A program made the translations under genes and the position numbers. The notes below the pieces were generated by a model. That model did not search any database, was not told where the DNA came from, and was given only the letters and a program-made list of their open reading frames with translations. A DNA stretch of 53,861 bases from Methanosarcina sp. UBA5 (GTDB lineage: Archaea > Halobacteriota > Methanosarcinia > Methanosarcinales > Methanosarcinaceae), in contig NZ_DAVG01000113.1 in assembly GCF_002505485.1 (NCBI RefSeq), positions 1,115-54,975 on the forward strand, given 5' to 3'. This document shows, piece by piece, positions 33,761-43,001 of the stretch (positions are counted from its first letter, which is position 1; the number at the start of each line of letters is the position of its first letter).

Positions 33761-35770
33761 ATGAAATTGAAATCGGTTAAAGGGCTCATAGGCTCAAGAA
33801 TGCTTAAAGGGCCTCTCGCTCTTGGAGCATTACTGTCTCTTGCAGTTTTTCCGGAAGGCAGGGCTTCTGAAAAGCTGGAGAAATACTCTGACAGCACAGG
33901 CAATAGCAAAGGTAATGAGAATAACGCAAGCAATGAATATATTTCCGAAGTGCTTGATTCCAGTAAGGTTCCGACAGAATGGAATGATAAATATCTTTTC
34001 AGCAGCAGGGAAGATGCTTCGAAAGAGCTTGAGAGATTAAAAAAAGGACCACAGGAGATAGACGAAACTTTCCGCCCGAAATTTGATAATTTGTCCGGGG
34101 CTATTGTACTTGAGTATCTGGAAACCGAAAAGGCTTATTCAAAATCGCTTGATGTCCTGTATACTTATACATATACTCAGCTCAGTAAAAACGTGAATGA
34201 ATCGTTCTTTATTTCTCTGCTTGGAAGTTCTCAGGATCTGCTTACTGAATATAAGAAAGCCCAAGCCTTTGCAACCGTAAAATTGACCTCTCTGGGGAAG
34301 GAGGAATGGGACAGGCTCTTTTCCGAAGAACCCAAACTCGAGGCTTACAGGGCTTATCTTGAAGCTAATTATATTAGATTTGCGGAGCACAGGCCAAAGA
34401 ATGAGGTCCAGGCTGCGTATCTTGCAGAGCTCGAAAACCAGCGTATGAAACTGGAGACTGAAGCGCTTTCCGAAATCACGAATAAAGTCACAAAGGCAGG
34501 AGAGATCACGCTCGAGAACGGAGAAAAATTCTCCGTCAATTCCCAGTCCTACAGTACTTTACTATCAACAGACCCGAGCCGGAAAAACAGGAAAAACTGT
34601 TACGACAAGAGGTTCTACCACCTGATTAATGAATCCGATTCTATGGCATCCCTATATTCTAGAAAAGCGCAGCTGGACGACCTTGTTGCCAGAGAGTTGA
34701 ACTATACGGATTTCTATGACTACAGTCTGTATAACTTTTATCTCACTCATGATCAGATTGAGAACATGAATACGATCTTCAAGCAAAGAAAAGACGTATT
34801 TGAAGACTACAACGAGTTCAGGAGGAAAAAACTCGGGCTTGACGTGCTCAAACCATATGACCTTATACTGCAGCTAACGGATCAACCTGGCAAAACGTAT
34901 GCCTTTATCGATGCCCTGCGAGAGATTCTAAAATCCTACTCCAGGATGAACCCCCATTTCAAGGAAATCTTTTTAAAAATGGTAACTGGCAGTTTCATAG
35001 ATGTGTACCCTGACCCAGAACATGGAAAACAACCCGGAGGTTACTGTACCGATCTATGTGCCCTGAAATCCCCGGCGCTCATTTTTATGAACTATGACGG
35101 CCTTATTAGGGACCAGAAAACTTTAACCCACGAGATGGGACATGCCGTTAATTTCTACCTAATGGGCAATTCCGTGGACTATCTTTACTGCTCAGGTACG
35201 ATCTATGAAATGGAAATTCCTTCCACTTTCAATGAAGAGCTCTTTGTTGATCATATTGTCGAAAACTCGGATAGGGATACCGCAGTTGCCATACTCTCCC
35301 AGCAGATCGATGACTACCAGAACTTCTTTACCAGACAGCCCTTGATTACGGAATTCGAATATAAAGCTCACAGGCTCTGCACAGAAAAAGAAACGGTAAG
35401 CGGAGTGGAACTTAATGCTATCTGGACCGACCTTTCTAAAGAATACAGGAGCCGCTCAGTTGAGTATTATCCTGAAGATTCCGCAGAGTGGACTTACATC
35501 AACCATATTTACCTGACAAGCAACTACTATACCTTCAATTACGCGATTTCCAAGGCAATAACCCTCGCTCTCTTCAAACAGTACAGAGAAGATCCAGACG
35601 CTTTTAACAAAAACTATATCGCATACCTCTCGGCAGGCTCGACAATGCGTCCAGAAGAAAAACTCAAGGAATACTTTGGAATCAAAATCGACAGGCAGCT
35701 CTTTGAAGACGCGATGGATGTTGTTGAGTTAAGAATTCGGGAATTGTATAAACTGGCAAAGGAAGAATAA
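33761..35770 (+). CDS. M3-family oligoendopeptidase, probably exported
   Basis: Zinc metallopeptidase (PepF/thimet class) of 669 residues. The catalytic THEMGHAVNFYL is at about residues 456-467 (H457, E458, H461), and a downstream YEMEIPSTFNEELF supplies the third ligand. Unlike the cytoplasmic PepF, the N-terminus has a basic start and an apolar segment (MLKGPLALGALLSLAVFPEG) followed by a Ser/Asn-rich linker, consistent with a signal peptide or anchor. ATG 33761 has a GGGGAT SD. Inference: an exported peptidase digesting oligopeptides at the cell surface. Confidence 0.85.
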   Translation: MKLKSVKGLIGSRMLKGPLALGALLSLAVFPEGRASEKLEKYSDSTGNSKGNENNASNEYISEVLDSSKVPTEWNDKYLFSSREDASKELERLKKGPQEIDETFRPKFDNLSGAIVLEYLETEKAYSKSLDVLYTYTYTQLSKNVNESFFISLLGSSQDLLTEYKKAQAFATVKLTSLGKEEWDRLFSEEPKLEAYRAYLEANYIRFAEHRPKNEVQAAYLAELENQRMKLETEALSEITNKVTKAGEITLENGEKFSVNSQSYSTLLSTDPSRKNRKNCYDKRFYHLINESDSMASLYSRKAQLDDLVARELNYTDFYDYSLYNFYLTHDQIENMNTIFKQRKDVFEDYNEFRRKKLGLDVLKPYDLILQLTDQPGKTYAFIDALREILKSYSRMNPHFKEIFLKMVTGSFIDVYPDPEHGKQPGGYCTDLCALKSPALIFMNYDGLIRDQKTLTHEMGHAVNFYLMGNSVDYLYCSGTIYEMEIPSTFNEELFVDHIVENSDRDTAVAILSQQIDDYQNFFTRQPLITEFEYKAHRLCTEKETVSGVELNAIWTDLSKEYRSRSVEYYPEDSAEWTYINHIYLTSNYYTFNYAISKAITLALFKQYREDPDAFNKNYIAYLSAGSTMRPEEKLKEYFGIKIDRQLFEDAMDVVELRIRELYKLAKEE

Positions 35771-36013
35771 CTCTGAAAGGTATTCGAGGAGAGGAAATCT
35801 CGACGAGAGAAGAACTTGGGTACTAGGGAATTTACAGGAGATATATAAGCAAAAATAAGAAAAAGCCAGTTAGCCCGCTCTTAGATTATTTCTTCAAGAA
35901 CATTCGAATATTTTTGACAGTCAGAGCTTCGGGGGTTGTTTCATGGGATAAAAATAAACAAGATGAGCCTGATGAATAGCTGAAATTTCAGCTCTGTAGA
36001 AAGCCTCTGGAAT

Positions 36014-36218
36014 CTAGTGCTTCGATTCCAGAATAAATTCACTATTTACTGGAAAATTCGTAATTGGGAAATAGGTTCAAAAGCCAAGTTTTATGAACCT
36101 ACTTCGAAATCGCAGTTAGTGTATTGATTCTAAAATAAATCCTTTCTTTAACGGAAAATTCGTTGATCTATGGATCAATGCAAAAGTCAAGATTGTGAAC
36201 ATACTTTGGAATCGCAGC
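36014..36218. repeat. About 102-bp degenerate direct duplication
   Basis: Copy A (36014-36115) and copy B (36116-36218) share TAGTG, GATTC, AATAAAT, GGAAAATTCGT, CAAAAG-CAAG, GAACCTACTT-like and AATCGCAG in order. No ORF in 35771-36443. Purpose unknown; it precedes the hydrolase gene. Confidence 0.65.
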
Positions 36219-36443
36219 ACTAGAATCTCCATTAGCTAATTGAATGGCCTGATATATTTTTACTATGTCTTTTGCTTCGTTCTTTATTTCACAACCGAAG
36301 AATCTCGGGGTTTTAACGAGCCAGATTAAAAAGCTAGAACTGAAAAATAATTCAGAAACAGGTTCATGCTAATTTATAATTAATTAGATACAGGATTGAT
36401 AAAAGATAAACGTGAAATGGAGTTCAAAGAGGATGGTGAAACC

Positions 36444-37031
36444 TTGAAAGCTCTAGTTATTATAGATATGACTAACGATTTCGTATTTGAGACCTATGAA
36501 TATGAAGGAACGTTATATGAGGGAAAACTTGTAGCCCCTATGGCAAAGTCAATTGTTGACAAAATAGCCAGACTAATAATAAAAGTAGTAAGTGAGGGAA
36601 CAGTCAGTGTTATAAGGCTTCCGAAAGATCACCCCAATGCCTTTATGAATCCCGAACTCGAACTGAAGATTGCAGAACTGGGAATCGATGAAGTATTCAT
36701 AACAGGCCTTGTGGAAGAAGTCTGTATATACATTAATAGCCTGATTTTCCTTGAAAAAGGGTTTCGAACAAATATCGTAAAAGGGTGTACCGCTCCTTTT
36801 GATGAAGAAAAAGGGAGAGAGGCCTTCAGGGAACTTACGGAATGCGGAGCAAAAATGGTTGATGATATCCCAGAAAAAGATATAAAAGTTATTCTCTTTC
36901 TGGAAGATGAACACGATGAAAATTCCGAAGAAATAAAGTCAGGAGACTGGCCTCCCCATAATATGAAAGGAACTCCCGGAGCCATGACCGTAAAGCCGAT
37001 CAGGAATGTGCTTGAGAGAAGGTATAGATAA
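36444..37031 (+). CDS. Isochorismatase-fold cysteine hydrolase with permuted segments
   Basis: Cysteine hydrolase family (nicotinamidase/isochorismatase). Start TTG 36444 gives MKALVIIDMTNDFVFETYEY, with SD GGTGA. The frame is also open from TTG 36396. Triad candidates: D8 in VIIDMTNDF, K61 in VIRLPKDHPNAF, C94 in ITGLVEEVCIY. The segment that in the family lies between Asp and Lys, here KVILFLEDEHDENSEE and GDWPPHNMKGTPGAMTVKP, is instead at the C-terminus (about residues 147-195), ending ERRYR. So the order is strand1-Lys/Cys half-middle segment. It may be a viable permutation or a rearranged, inactive gene. 195 residues. Confidence 0.75.
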   Translation: MKALVIIDMTNDFVFETYEYEGTLYEGKLVAPMAKSIVDKIARLIIKVVSEGTVSVIRLPKDHPNAFMNPELELKIAELGIDEVFITGLVEEVCIYINSLIFLEKGFRTNIVKGCTAPFDEEKGREAFRELTECGAKMVDDIPEKDIKVILFLEDEHDENSEEIKSGDWPPHNMKGTPGAMTVKPIRNVLERRYR

Positions 37032-37880
37032 GATCTCAAAATGGAAACACCGATAGTTTTGACTATAGCTTTGAACGCAAACATTTACACTTAACCTCCC
37101 AAAATGAGCCAGAGACATAGCACATAGGGCTATAAAATAAGAAAATCCAATTTCAAGTGTAATTTTCTGCGTAAATAACTATAGTACATGGATAACTTTT
37201 TGGTAACTGTCTAAAGGTTGTTTATTAACAAATTTTTAATATTTACCGTTTTTCCTATTTGTTTTTAAGTTTAGATTAATGTTTAATGAATAACTTTGAC
37301 AAATTTTGAAAATTTCATCAGAAATTAAAAGTATGCTGTTCACAAACAAAAATACTTATTAAATTTGTTTCTAAAACTTTTTCTATATCGTTTTTCATCA
37401 ATTGATTCCCTCTATTCTAAGTTTTATTCCTTCTATTGTAATACGGAATTATACTTCCTAGAAGTAATATAAATAATTTTCATCAATAAGATAAAACGAA
37501 TTGAACAAACGTTCCTTATAGCAAAAAGATTAATTATTCAGATTTTAAAAAAGATAGATAGAAATTTCTCTAAACTTGTTTTTACTAGCTCAGTTTGAAC
37601 TTAGATACCTAATGTTATAAGTCCATTTAAAAATATTTAACATATAATAAGTGAAGGAGTTTTATAGAATCAATGGATTGTAATTTGCAATTCTCGAGTA
37701 TACGTCCAATAAAATACTATAAAATTTTTGAACACCATTACCCAAGTAAAAAGATGTAATTTCCTATTTATAATGTCAGTATAATATTATTTTCGGAATG
37801 GGCTTATATAAAAAACAACCTTCGACATAACGGATAAGCTTCAAATCGTAAGTGCCTGTAAATATATAGATTACATTAAA
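37032..37880. other. AT-rich intergenic region, no gene seen
   Basis: About 850 very AT-rich bases with many stop codons in all frames. Just before the structured leader, AAATATATA (about 37860-37868) is a good TATA candidate, which would place a start site near 37885. Confidence 0.5.
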
Positions 37881-38001
37881 ATAGGAGGATGAATTGAATA
37901 CGGTTAAATAGTGGGATAAAGTTCACATCCGCAGGATGAGAGAATAAGGATTAGAAACAATCAGTTATCCTCACTAAATGTGAAACTCTGTCTCCTCCTA
38001 T
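37881..38001 (+). ncRNA. Candidate structured RNA or 5' leader before the Trm112-like gene
   Basis: A closing stem pairs ATAGGAGGA (37881-37889) with TCCTCCTAT (37993-38001), 9 perfect pairs. Inside, GTTCACAT (37921-37928) pairs with ATGTGAAAC (37978-37986), and a third helix can form between GAGAATAAGGATT and AATCAGTTATCCTC. The start of the element coincides with the expected start site from the TATA box at 37860. GGAGG in the closing stem could also serve a five-codon ORF TTG-AAT-ACG-GTT-AAA-TAG (37894-37911). A stand-alone RNA or cis-regulatory leader; no known family recognised. Confidence 0.45.
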
Positions 38002-38030
38002 CGGAAAAGCGGCTTTAACGGTGAATTTTA

Positions 38031-38213
38031 GTGAAAAAAGATCTTATGGATATTCTGGCTTGCCCTGTATGTAAGGGCGACCTGATTTTGAACGTTGTCG
38101 AAGAAAATGAAGAAGAGGTCATATCTGGAACCCTCTACTGCCCTGTATGCAAAGAGCACTATCCGATCGATGAGGGAATTCCAAACTTGCTTCCTCCTGA
38201 CCTTAGAAACTGA
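38031..38213 (+). CDS. Trm112-family zinc-ribbon protein
   Basis: 60-residue protein KKDLMDILACPVCKGDLIL, then LYCPVCKEHYPIDEGIPNLL. Two CPVC knuckles (C11/C14 and C37/C40) and the IDEGIPNLLP ending are the Trm112/UPF0434 signature; Trm112 is a small activator of several methyltransferases acting on tRNA, rRNA and release factor. GTG 38031 has GGTGA seven bases upstream. It is the gene following the structured leader and sits 15 bases before the next gene. Confidence 0.9.
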   Translation: MKKDLMDILACPVCKGDLILNVVEENEEEVISGTLYCPVCKEHYPIDEGIPNLLPPDLRN

Positions 38214-38227
38214 TATGAGGGTTAAAC

Positions 38228-38968
38228 TTGCAGCATATATTCCAGAATGTTATCATCAACCGACAGGAGATAAACTCAATTGAGTTTGAAAAGGAAAGTG
38301 TTGAAATTTCTCTTTCTCCCGGCGAAGAAGAAACTTTTGAGATCCTGATCACAAACTACGGGTCCCCTACACATATTCATTTCTCAGTAAGTGATGAATT
38401 AAAAGGTCAGATCACTTTTCTGAGGGACAACCCATATGTGCTTCAGAAAGAATACGTTTCTATAGTTGCAAGAATCCCGCAAGAAGGCAGGGTGCTTACA
38501 AAAGGGCAGATCTATATCACAGCAGGTTATGGCTCAAGAAAGAAAGGTTTTCCAGTCCAACTTGGAAAAATCGATCCAAAGCCACAGGAACATTCTGAAG
38601 ATGAGTCCTATTCAGGAAATGAGGAAAGCGAATCGAGTAAATCCTCAGCTACACTACCTATAAAGAAACTCTCTCACCCGAAACAAGGAAGCGGGTTTGG
38701 CGGATTTTCGTCTTCCGCTCTCAGAAACTTTACAGGAAGCTTTTCAGCCACAGGAAGAAAAACCCCAAAAAATGTAAGTAGGAACGAAAAACTTCCTCTG
38801 AATATTGCTTTTGGAGGCTTTTTACTACTTGCATGCTTATTCTTCCTCTATTTTATCCTGCCATCGAGCCTGCAGTTTGAAGTCGGCTTTGCCCAGTCGC
38901 TTTTGTTTTCAATACTTTTTGTGACCTGTATGATATATATCCTGCTAAAAATTGCAGAAGAGAGCTAA
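38228..38968 (+). CDS. Membrane protein with N-terminal beta domain (DUF7524-like)
   Basis: 246 residues: an N-terminal Ig-like beta domain (VEISLSPGEEETFEILITNY, SVSDELKGQITFLRDNPYVL, VSIVARIPQEGRVLTKGQIY), a Ser/Glu-rich linker, and two C-terminal TM helices (LNIAFGGFLLLACLFFLYFI and SLLFSILFVTCMIYILLKIA). No signal peptide, so the beta domain is probably cytoplasmic. The start TTG 38228 has GAGGGTT as SD. Resembles an archaeal family of unknown function. Confidence 0.75.
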   Translation: MQHIFQNVIINRQEINSIEFEKESVEISLSPGEEETFEILITNYGSPTHIHFSVSDELKGQITFLRDNPYVLQKEYVSIVARIPQEGRVLTKGQIYITAGYGSRKKGFPVQLGKIDPKPQEHSEDESYSGNEESESSKSSATLPIKKLSHPKQGSGFGGFSSSALRNFTGSFSATGRKTPKNVSRNEKLPLNIAFGGFLLLACLFFLYFILPSSLQFEVGFAQSLLFSILFVTCMIYILLKIAEES

Positions 38969-39094
38969 ACCCTTTAGGAGATATCGTATTAAGCCTGAGA
39001 GTTAGATTTCATTTTGAGCCTGATACCCCTCAATTTATTTCCACTCAATTCACTTCCACTCAATTCACTTCGGATTTACAATTGAAAATTGATT

Positions 39095-39270
39095 TTCAGG
39101 TTTATAACTAAGATTAACTTCAGGTTTATACTGAGATTAACTTTAGGTTTATAACTGAGATTAACTTCAGGTTTATAACTGAGATTAACTTCAGGTTTAT
39201 AACCGAAAGTCATTTTCAGATTTATAACTCAGAATTTACTTCTGAACCCGAAGTGAGAATTAGCTTCAGG
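39095..39270. repeat. 24-bp degenerate tandem array
   Basis: About seven units built from ATTAACTTCAGG and TTTATAACTGAG. One unit lacks a base, which breaks any long reading frame, so it is not a coding repeat. Between the membrane protein and pyrG (38969-39678) there is no convincing gene; the ORF 39253-39507 is a by-product of the array. Confidence 0.8.
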
Positions 39271-39678
39271 CGCTCAAGTAAGAATTTATCTGGTTCAAAA
39301 CTGAGAAATTCACGGAAAAATCCATTCCGAACATTCATAATTGCAGAATCATCTAAAGACAAGAAAAAATGTACTTTTCTGTATTTTTCTCCCTTCACTC
39401 TGGATTTTTCCGGTAGCTGGCATTTTATGCCATTATTTTATAAACTTGTCCTCACTCAAGCCTTATTCTCTTATTTTCACATCTTATTTGAGCCTGTTCA
39501 TTTTTAGAAGTTGGGAGTAATTTTTATATCATGAAGATATTGGTATTGTGTTCGTACCAGAGGATTAATGACAGATTTCTTACGCATTACTAATTTGATT
39601 ATTTCCTGTCTAACTCCGCGTAATATCCTTTAGTAGTCTGAAACCGCTATTAGGAAAAACTATTGAGGAAGCTTATCC

Positions 39679-41283
39679 ATGAAGTATATCATAGTTACCG
39701 GTGGGGTGATGAGCGGGCTTGGAAAAGGCATTACCATCGCATCCATTGGCAGAAACCTTAAAAACAAAGGGTATAAAGTTACGGCTATCAAGATCGACCC
39801 TTACATCAATATTGATGCAGGCACCATGAGCCCCTACCAGCATGGGGAAGTTTTTGTGCTCAAGGACGGAGGGGAAGTTGACCTAGATCTTGGGAATTAC
39901 GAGCGTTTCCTTGATACGGAACTTACAAGGGATCACAACCTTACCACAGGCAAGATCTACCTGGAAGTAATTTCCAAAGAGAGAAGAGGAGACTATCTCG
40001 GAAAAACCGTTCAGATTATTCCCCATATCACAAATGAGATCAAAAGCAGGATCCGAAAAGTTGCGGCCCGGAGTGGAGCTGATATCTGTCTTATTGAAAT
40101 TGGAGGAACTGTTGGGGATATTGAGAGCATGCCTTTCCTTGAGGCTGTACGCCAGATGCACAGGGAAGAACCTTCCGAAAATATCGCATTTATTCATGTG
40201 ACCCTGGCTATGGAAGACCTTCAGGGCGAGCAAAAAACCAAGCCGTCCCAACATTCCGTAAAGGAACTCCGTGCCCTTGGTCTTAGCCCTGAAGTAATCG
40301 TTGTAAGGTCAAAGACTCCCCTTCAGGAAAGTGCTAAAGAGAAAATTGCCCTCTTTTGTGACGTGCCCCAGGAACTGGTTATCAGCGCTCACGACGCCGA
40401 CGATATTTATGAAGTACCTCTTGAGATAGAAGAGCAGGGATTAACCACCCAGCTCATGAAACACCTGCAACTGGACTCCAATGTCGAGAACGGTGCATGG
40501 AAAGATATGGTCGCAAGGATGAAATCTACAACCGATACGGTCAAACTTGCAATCGTCGGAAAATATACGAATCTTGAGGACTCTTACCTCAGCATCCTAG
40601 AAGCTGTCAAGCACGGAGGAATTGATAACGGATGCAGGGTTGAAGTCAATATGGTTGAAGCCGAAATCCTGGAAGAAAACCCGGCCGAGATTGAGAAGCT
40701 GATACAGTATGATGGGATTCTTATTCCAGGCGGCTTTGGTGGGCGCGGCACAGAAGGCAAAATGATGGCAATTAAGTTCGCCAGGGAAAACGATATTCCT
40801 TTCCTCGGCATCTGCCTGGGTATGCAGCTTGCAGTCATCGAGTTTGCCAGAAATGTAGCTAAACTCGGAGGGGCAAACAGTACGGAATTTGACGAAGATA
40901 CCCCTTACCCTGTAATTGATCTCCTGCCTGAGCAAACCGGTGTTGCAGATATGGGCGGAACTATGCGCCTTGGGGACTATGAGGCTATCCTTAAAGAAAG
41001 CTCTATTGCCGCTAAAATTTATGGAACCAATTATATTGTCGAGCGCCACCGCCACAGATACGAGGTTAACCCAGAGTTTGTGGACAGGCTTGAGTCTTAC
41101 GGTATTCTCTTTTCCGGCAAAAACAAGAACAGGATGGAAATCGCCGAGATTCCTGGCAAGCGTTTCTTCTTTGGTTCCCAGTTTCATCCTGAGTTCAGGT
41201 CACGGCCTGGAAGACCGTCTCCCCCATTCAATGGTCTCGTCGCGGCAATGTGCAAGTACAGGAAAGAAAGAGAAGGACGATAA
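39679..41283 (+). CDS. pyrG: CTP synthase
   Basis: Makes CTP from UTP, glutamine and ATP, the last step in pyrimidine nucleotide synthesis. N-terminal synthetase: KYIIVTGGVMSGLGKGITIA (P-loop-like), KIDPYINIDAGTMSPYQHGE, IPHITNEIK. C-terminal glutaminase: PGGFGGRG (oxyanion loop), FLGICLGMQLAVIEFARN with the catalytic Cys, and SQFHPEFRSRPGRPSPPF with the His-Glu dyad. 534 residues, full length. ATG 39679 with GAGGAAG SD. Confidence 0.98.
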   Translation: MKYIIVTGGVMSGLGKGITIASIGRNLKNKGYKVTAIKIDPYINIDAGTMSPYQHGEVFVLKDGGEVDLDLGNYERFLDTELTRDHNLTTGKIYLEVISKERRGDYLGKTVQIIPHITNEIKSRIRKVAARSGADICLIEIGGTVGDIESMPFLEAVRQMHREEPSENIAFIHVTLAMEDLQGEQKTKPSQHSVKELRALGLSPEVIVVRSKTPLQESAKEKIALFCDVPQELVISAHDADDIYEVPLEIEEQGLTTQLMKHLQLDSNVENGAWKDMVARMKSTTDTVKLAIVGKYTNLEDSYLSILEAVKHGGIDNGCRVEVNMVEAEILEENPAEIEKLIQYDGILIPGGFGGRGTEGKMMAIKFARENDIPFLGICLGMQLAVIEFARNVAKLGGANSTEFDEDTPYPVIDLLPEQTGVADMGGTMRLGDYEAILKESSIAAKIYGTNYIVERHRHRYEVNPEFVDRLESYGILFSGKNKNRMEIAEIPGKRFFFGSQFHPEFRSRPGRPSPPFNGLVAAMCKYRKEREGR

Positions 41284-41532
41284 AAGCAGTAAAGATTATT
41301 TGAGGGAATTTAATACTTTTAATCCCTTTTTTGTGAATATTTTAATCGTATCGGAGATATTCAAACCTTTAATCCAGCCTGACACCCTGTCAAAAAGATT
41401 CATTTGGCGGGAAACTGATAAATACTTTCGAAATTGAAGAAGGTAGATTACACGACATCTATTAAGGCAACTCACATCAGTAGTGCCTGTATAGATATCG
41501 CAACTTCACCAAAACCTATGAAGGTACGTATT

Positions 41533-41667
41533 ATGGCAATGTCTAAAAAAGATATGGATAAGAAGAAGATCGCTAAGAGAGAAAAGATGGAAGAGCTGGA
41601 AAAAAAGGCTTCTGCAGGCAGCAAGGACGCCAAGAAGAAGCTTGCAAAGGAAAAGAGGAAAAAATAA
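41533..41667 (+). CDS. Small highly charged Lys-rich protein
   Basis: 44 residues MAMSKKDMDKKKIAKREKME, then ELEKKASAGSKDAKKKLAKE and KRKK. The upstream frame is open to 41434 but AAGGT (41521-41525) fits ATG 41533. Helical and strongly basic; the K/E-rich pattern recalls small nucleic-acid-associated proteins, but no family is recognised. Follows pyrG at 249 bases, single gene. Confidence 0.6.
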   Translation: MAMSKKDMDKKKIAKREKMEELEKKASAGSKDAKKKLAKEKRKK

Positions 41668-42287
41668 TTCCTTAATAAGTTATTCTTTTCTATATAGCGT
41701 ATAAAAAGATCCGGGGACTATTTACCCAGATCGACACCAATTTTTATATTAAGACTGTACAAAAAGTGTTATTAAATTTTCTTTTCTCGCCTTGAAGCAT
41801 CTGCGTCTCGAAAACTTTACGTTTTTATTCCGAGATTTCGTCTTCATCTATTATTCTTTGTTTTCATTGACTTTATTGTTTTTTCATGATTAATTATGTC
41901 GACAAAATGTAGTTAGGATCGCAATATATAAAAGAAATATGAAGGAGCTGAAGGGCGCAAATTAAGATTAAAACTTAGCAAAAGAAATACAATTAAATAG
42001 GGTCAATAGTTACATAAGCCCATCAATTGAGTACATTATAAACTCACAGTTGAGTAAGTCAAGCCCTTATTTAAGACCATTACTTATGTCAATTAATTAA
42101 TTCAATTTTTAAGTCAACATCTTAACAGTAACTGACTGGTTAAAAAGCAGGGTAAAACAACGAGCACAAGTTATTGGTATGTTCTGCGGGCAATTATATA
42201 GAGAAGTAAAAAATACAGCAGTATCCAGAAAATTGAGTTCGCCTCAAGAAAAAAACAAAAACTATAAAAAGAGTTGATACCACGATC
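41668..42287. other. Intergenic region with inverted repeats
   Basis: About 620 AT-rich bases. ACATAAG near 42013 and CTTATGT near 42085 form distant arms, and ACTCA-CAGT-TGAGT is a short stem near 42045-42055. No convincing ORF; carS promoter presumably lies here. Confidence 0.45.
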
Positions 42288-42314
42288 GAGCTGATAATTA
42301 AAGCCTTCTGGCTG

Positions 42315-42842
42315 ATGCTTCCTGCATACCTTCCCAATCCTTTTGCAGCTGTTTTTGGTGGCGGAAAGCCAATTGACGGAGGCAGGACTTTAAAGGATGG
42401 AAGAAGGATTATAGGAGACGGAAAAACCTACAGAGGGCTTTTTTCAGGCATCTTTTTTGGAGTGCTTGCAGGTAGCATCCAGATCTGGTTGAGTTCAAGG
42501 GGATTCGAGATTCTGGGAACCGAGATGCCAGCCTTCGGCCCGAATTATATTGAGGCTTTCAAAGTGGTCCTTGCCCTTGCCTGCGGCTCGCTTTTCGGGG
42601 ATATGTTCAAAAGCTTCTTCAAGCGCAGGATGGGCATGAAAAGAGGGGCTCCACTTCCACTTGTAGACCAGCTGGACTTCGTAATCGGAGCCTGGGTTTT
42701 CGCATATCTTACAGCCCCTGCATGGTTCGTGAGCAATTTTATTCCCTCGATAATGATAGTTGTCCTTATCACGACTCCTTTGCTGCATCTTACAACAAAT
42801 ATAATCGGATACTTCACAGGTATAAAAAAAGAACCATGGTAA
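42315..42842 (+). CDS. carS: CDP-archaeol synthase
   Basis: Transfers CTP onto unsaturated archaetidic acid to give CDP-archaeol, an early step in archaeal phospholipid synthesis. Seen: MLPAYLPNPFAAVFGGGKPI, DGRRIIGDGKTYRGLFSGIF, KRRMGMKRGAPLPLVDQLDF and several TM helices. From ATG 42315 there are 175 residues. The family usually begins earlier, with a helix like IELIIKAFWLMLPAY; here ELIIKAFWLMLPAY is encoded in frame upstream, but no ATG, GTG or TTG precedes it in frame. The start may be non-canonical, or a base has been lost near 42270-42290. Confidence 0.85.
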   Translation: MLPAYLPNPFAAVFGGGKPIDGGRTLKDGRRIIGDGKTYRGLFSGIFFGVLAGSIQIWLSSRGFEILGTEMPAFGPNYIEAFKVVLALACGSLFGDMFKSFFKRRMGMKRGAPLPLVDQLDFVIGAWVFAYLTAPAWFVSNFIPSIMIVVLITTPLLHLTTNIIGYFTGIKKEPW

Positions 42843-43001
42843 GCTTATTGGAGTTATGCAAACTTTTTCGAAAAAAATTTGATCAAAAAATTGGAATTAT
42901 GATAAGCTGGGGAGTTACGAGGTTCTTGATAAAGTTATAATATATGTTATCCGGTAACATTTAATAGAAAATAGCTAATAAGGCTGCAAAGCGGTGAGAT
43001 T

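Noticed and set aside
39253..39507. 84-codon open frame
   Set aside because: Starts inside the 24-bp repeat array and has no SD or family resemblance.
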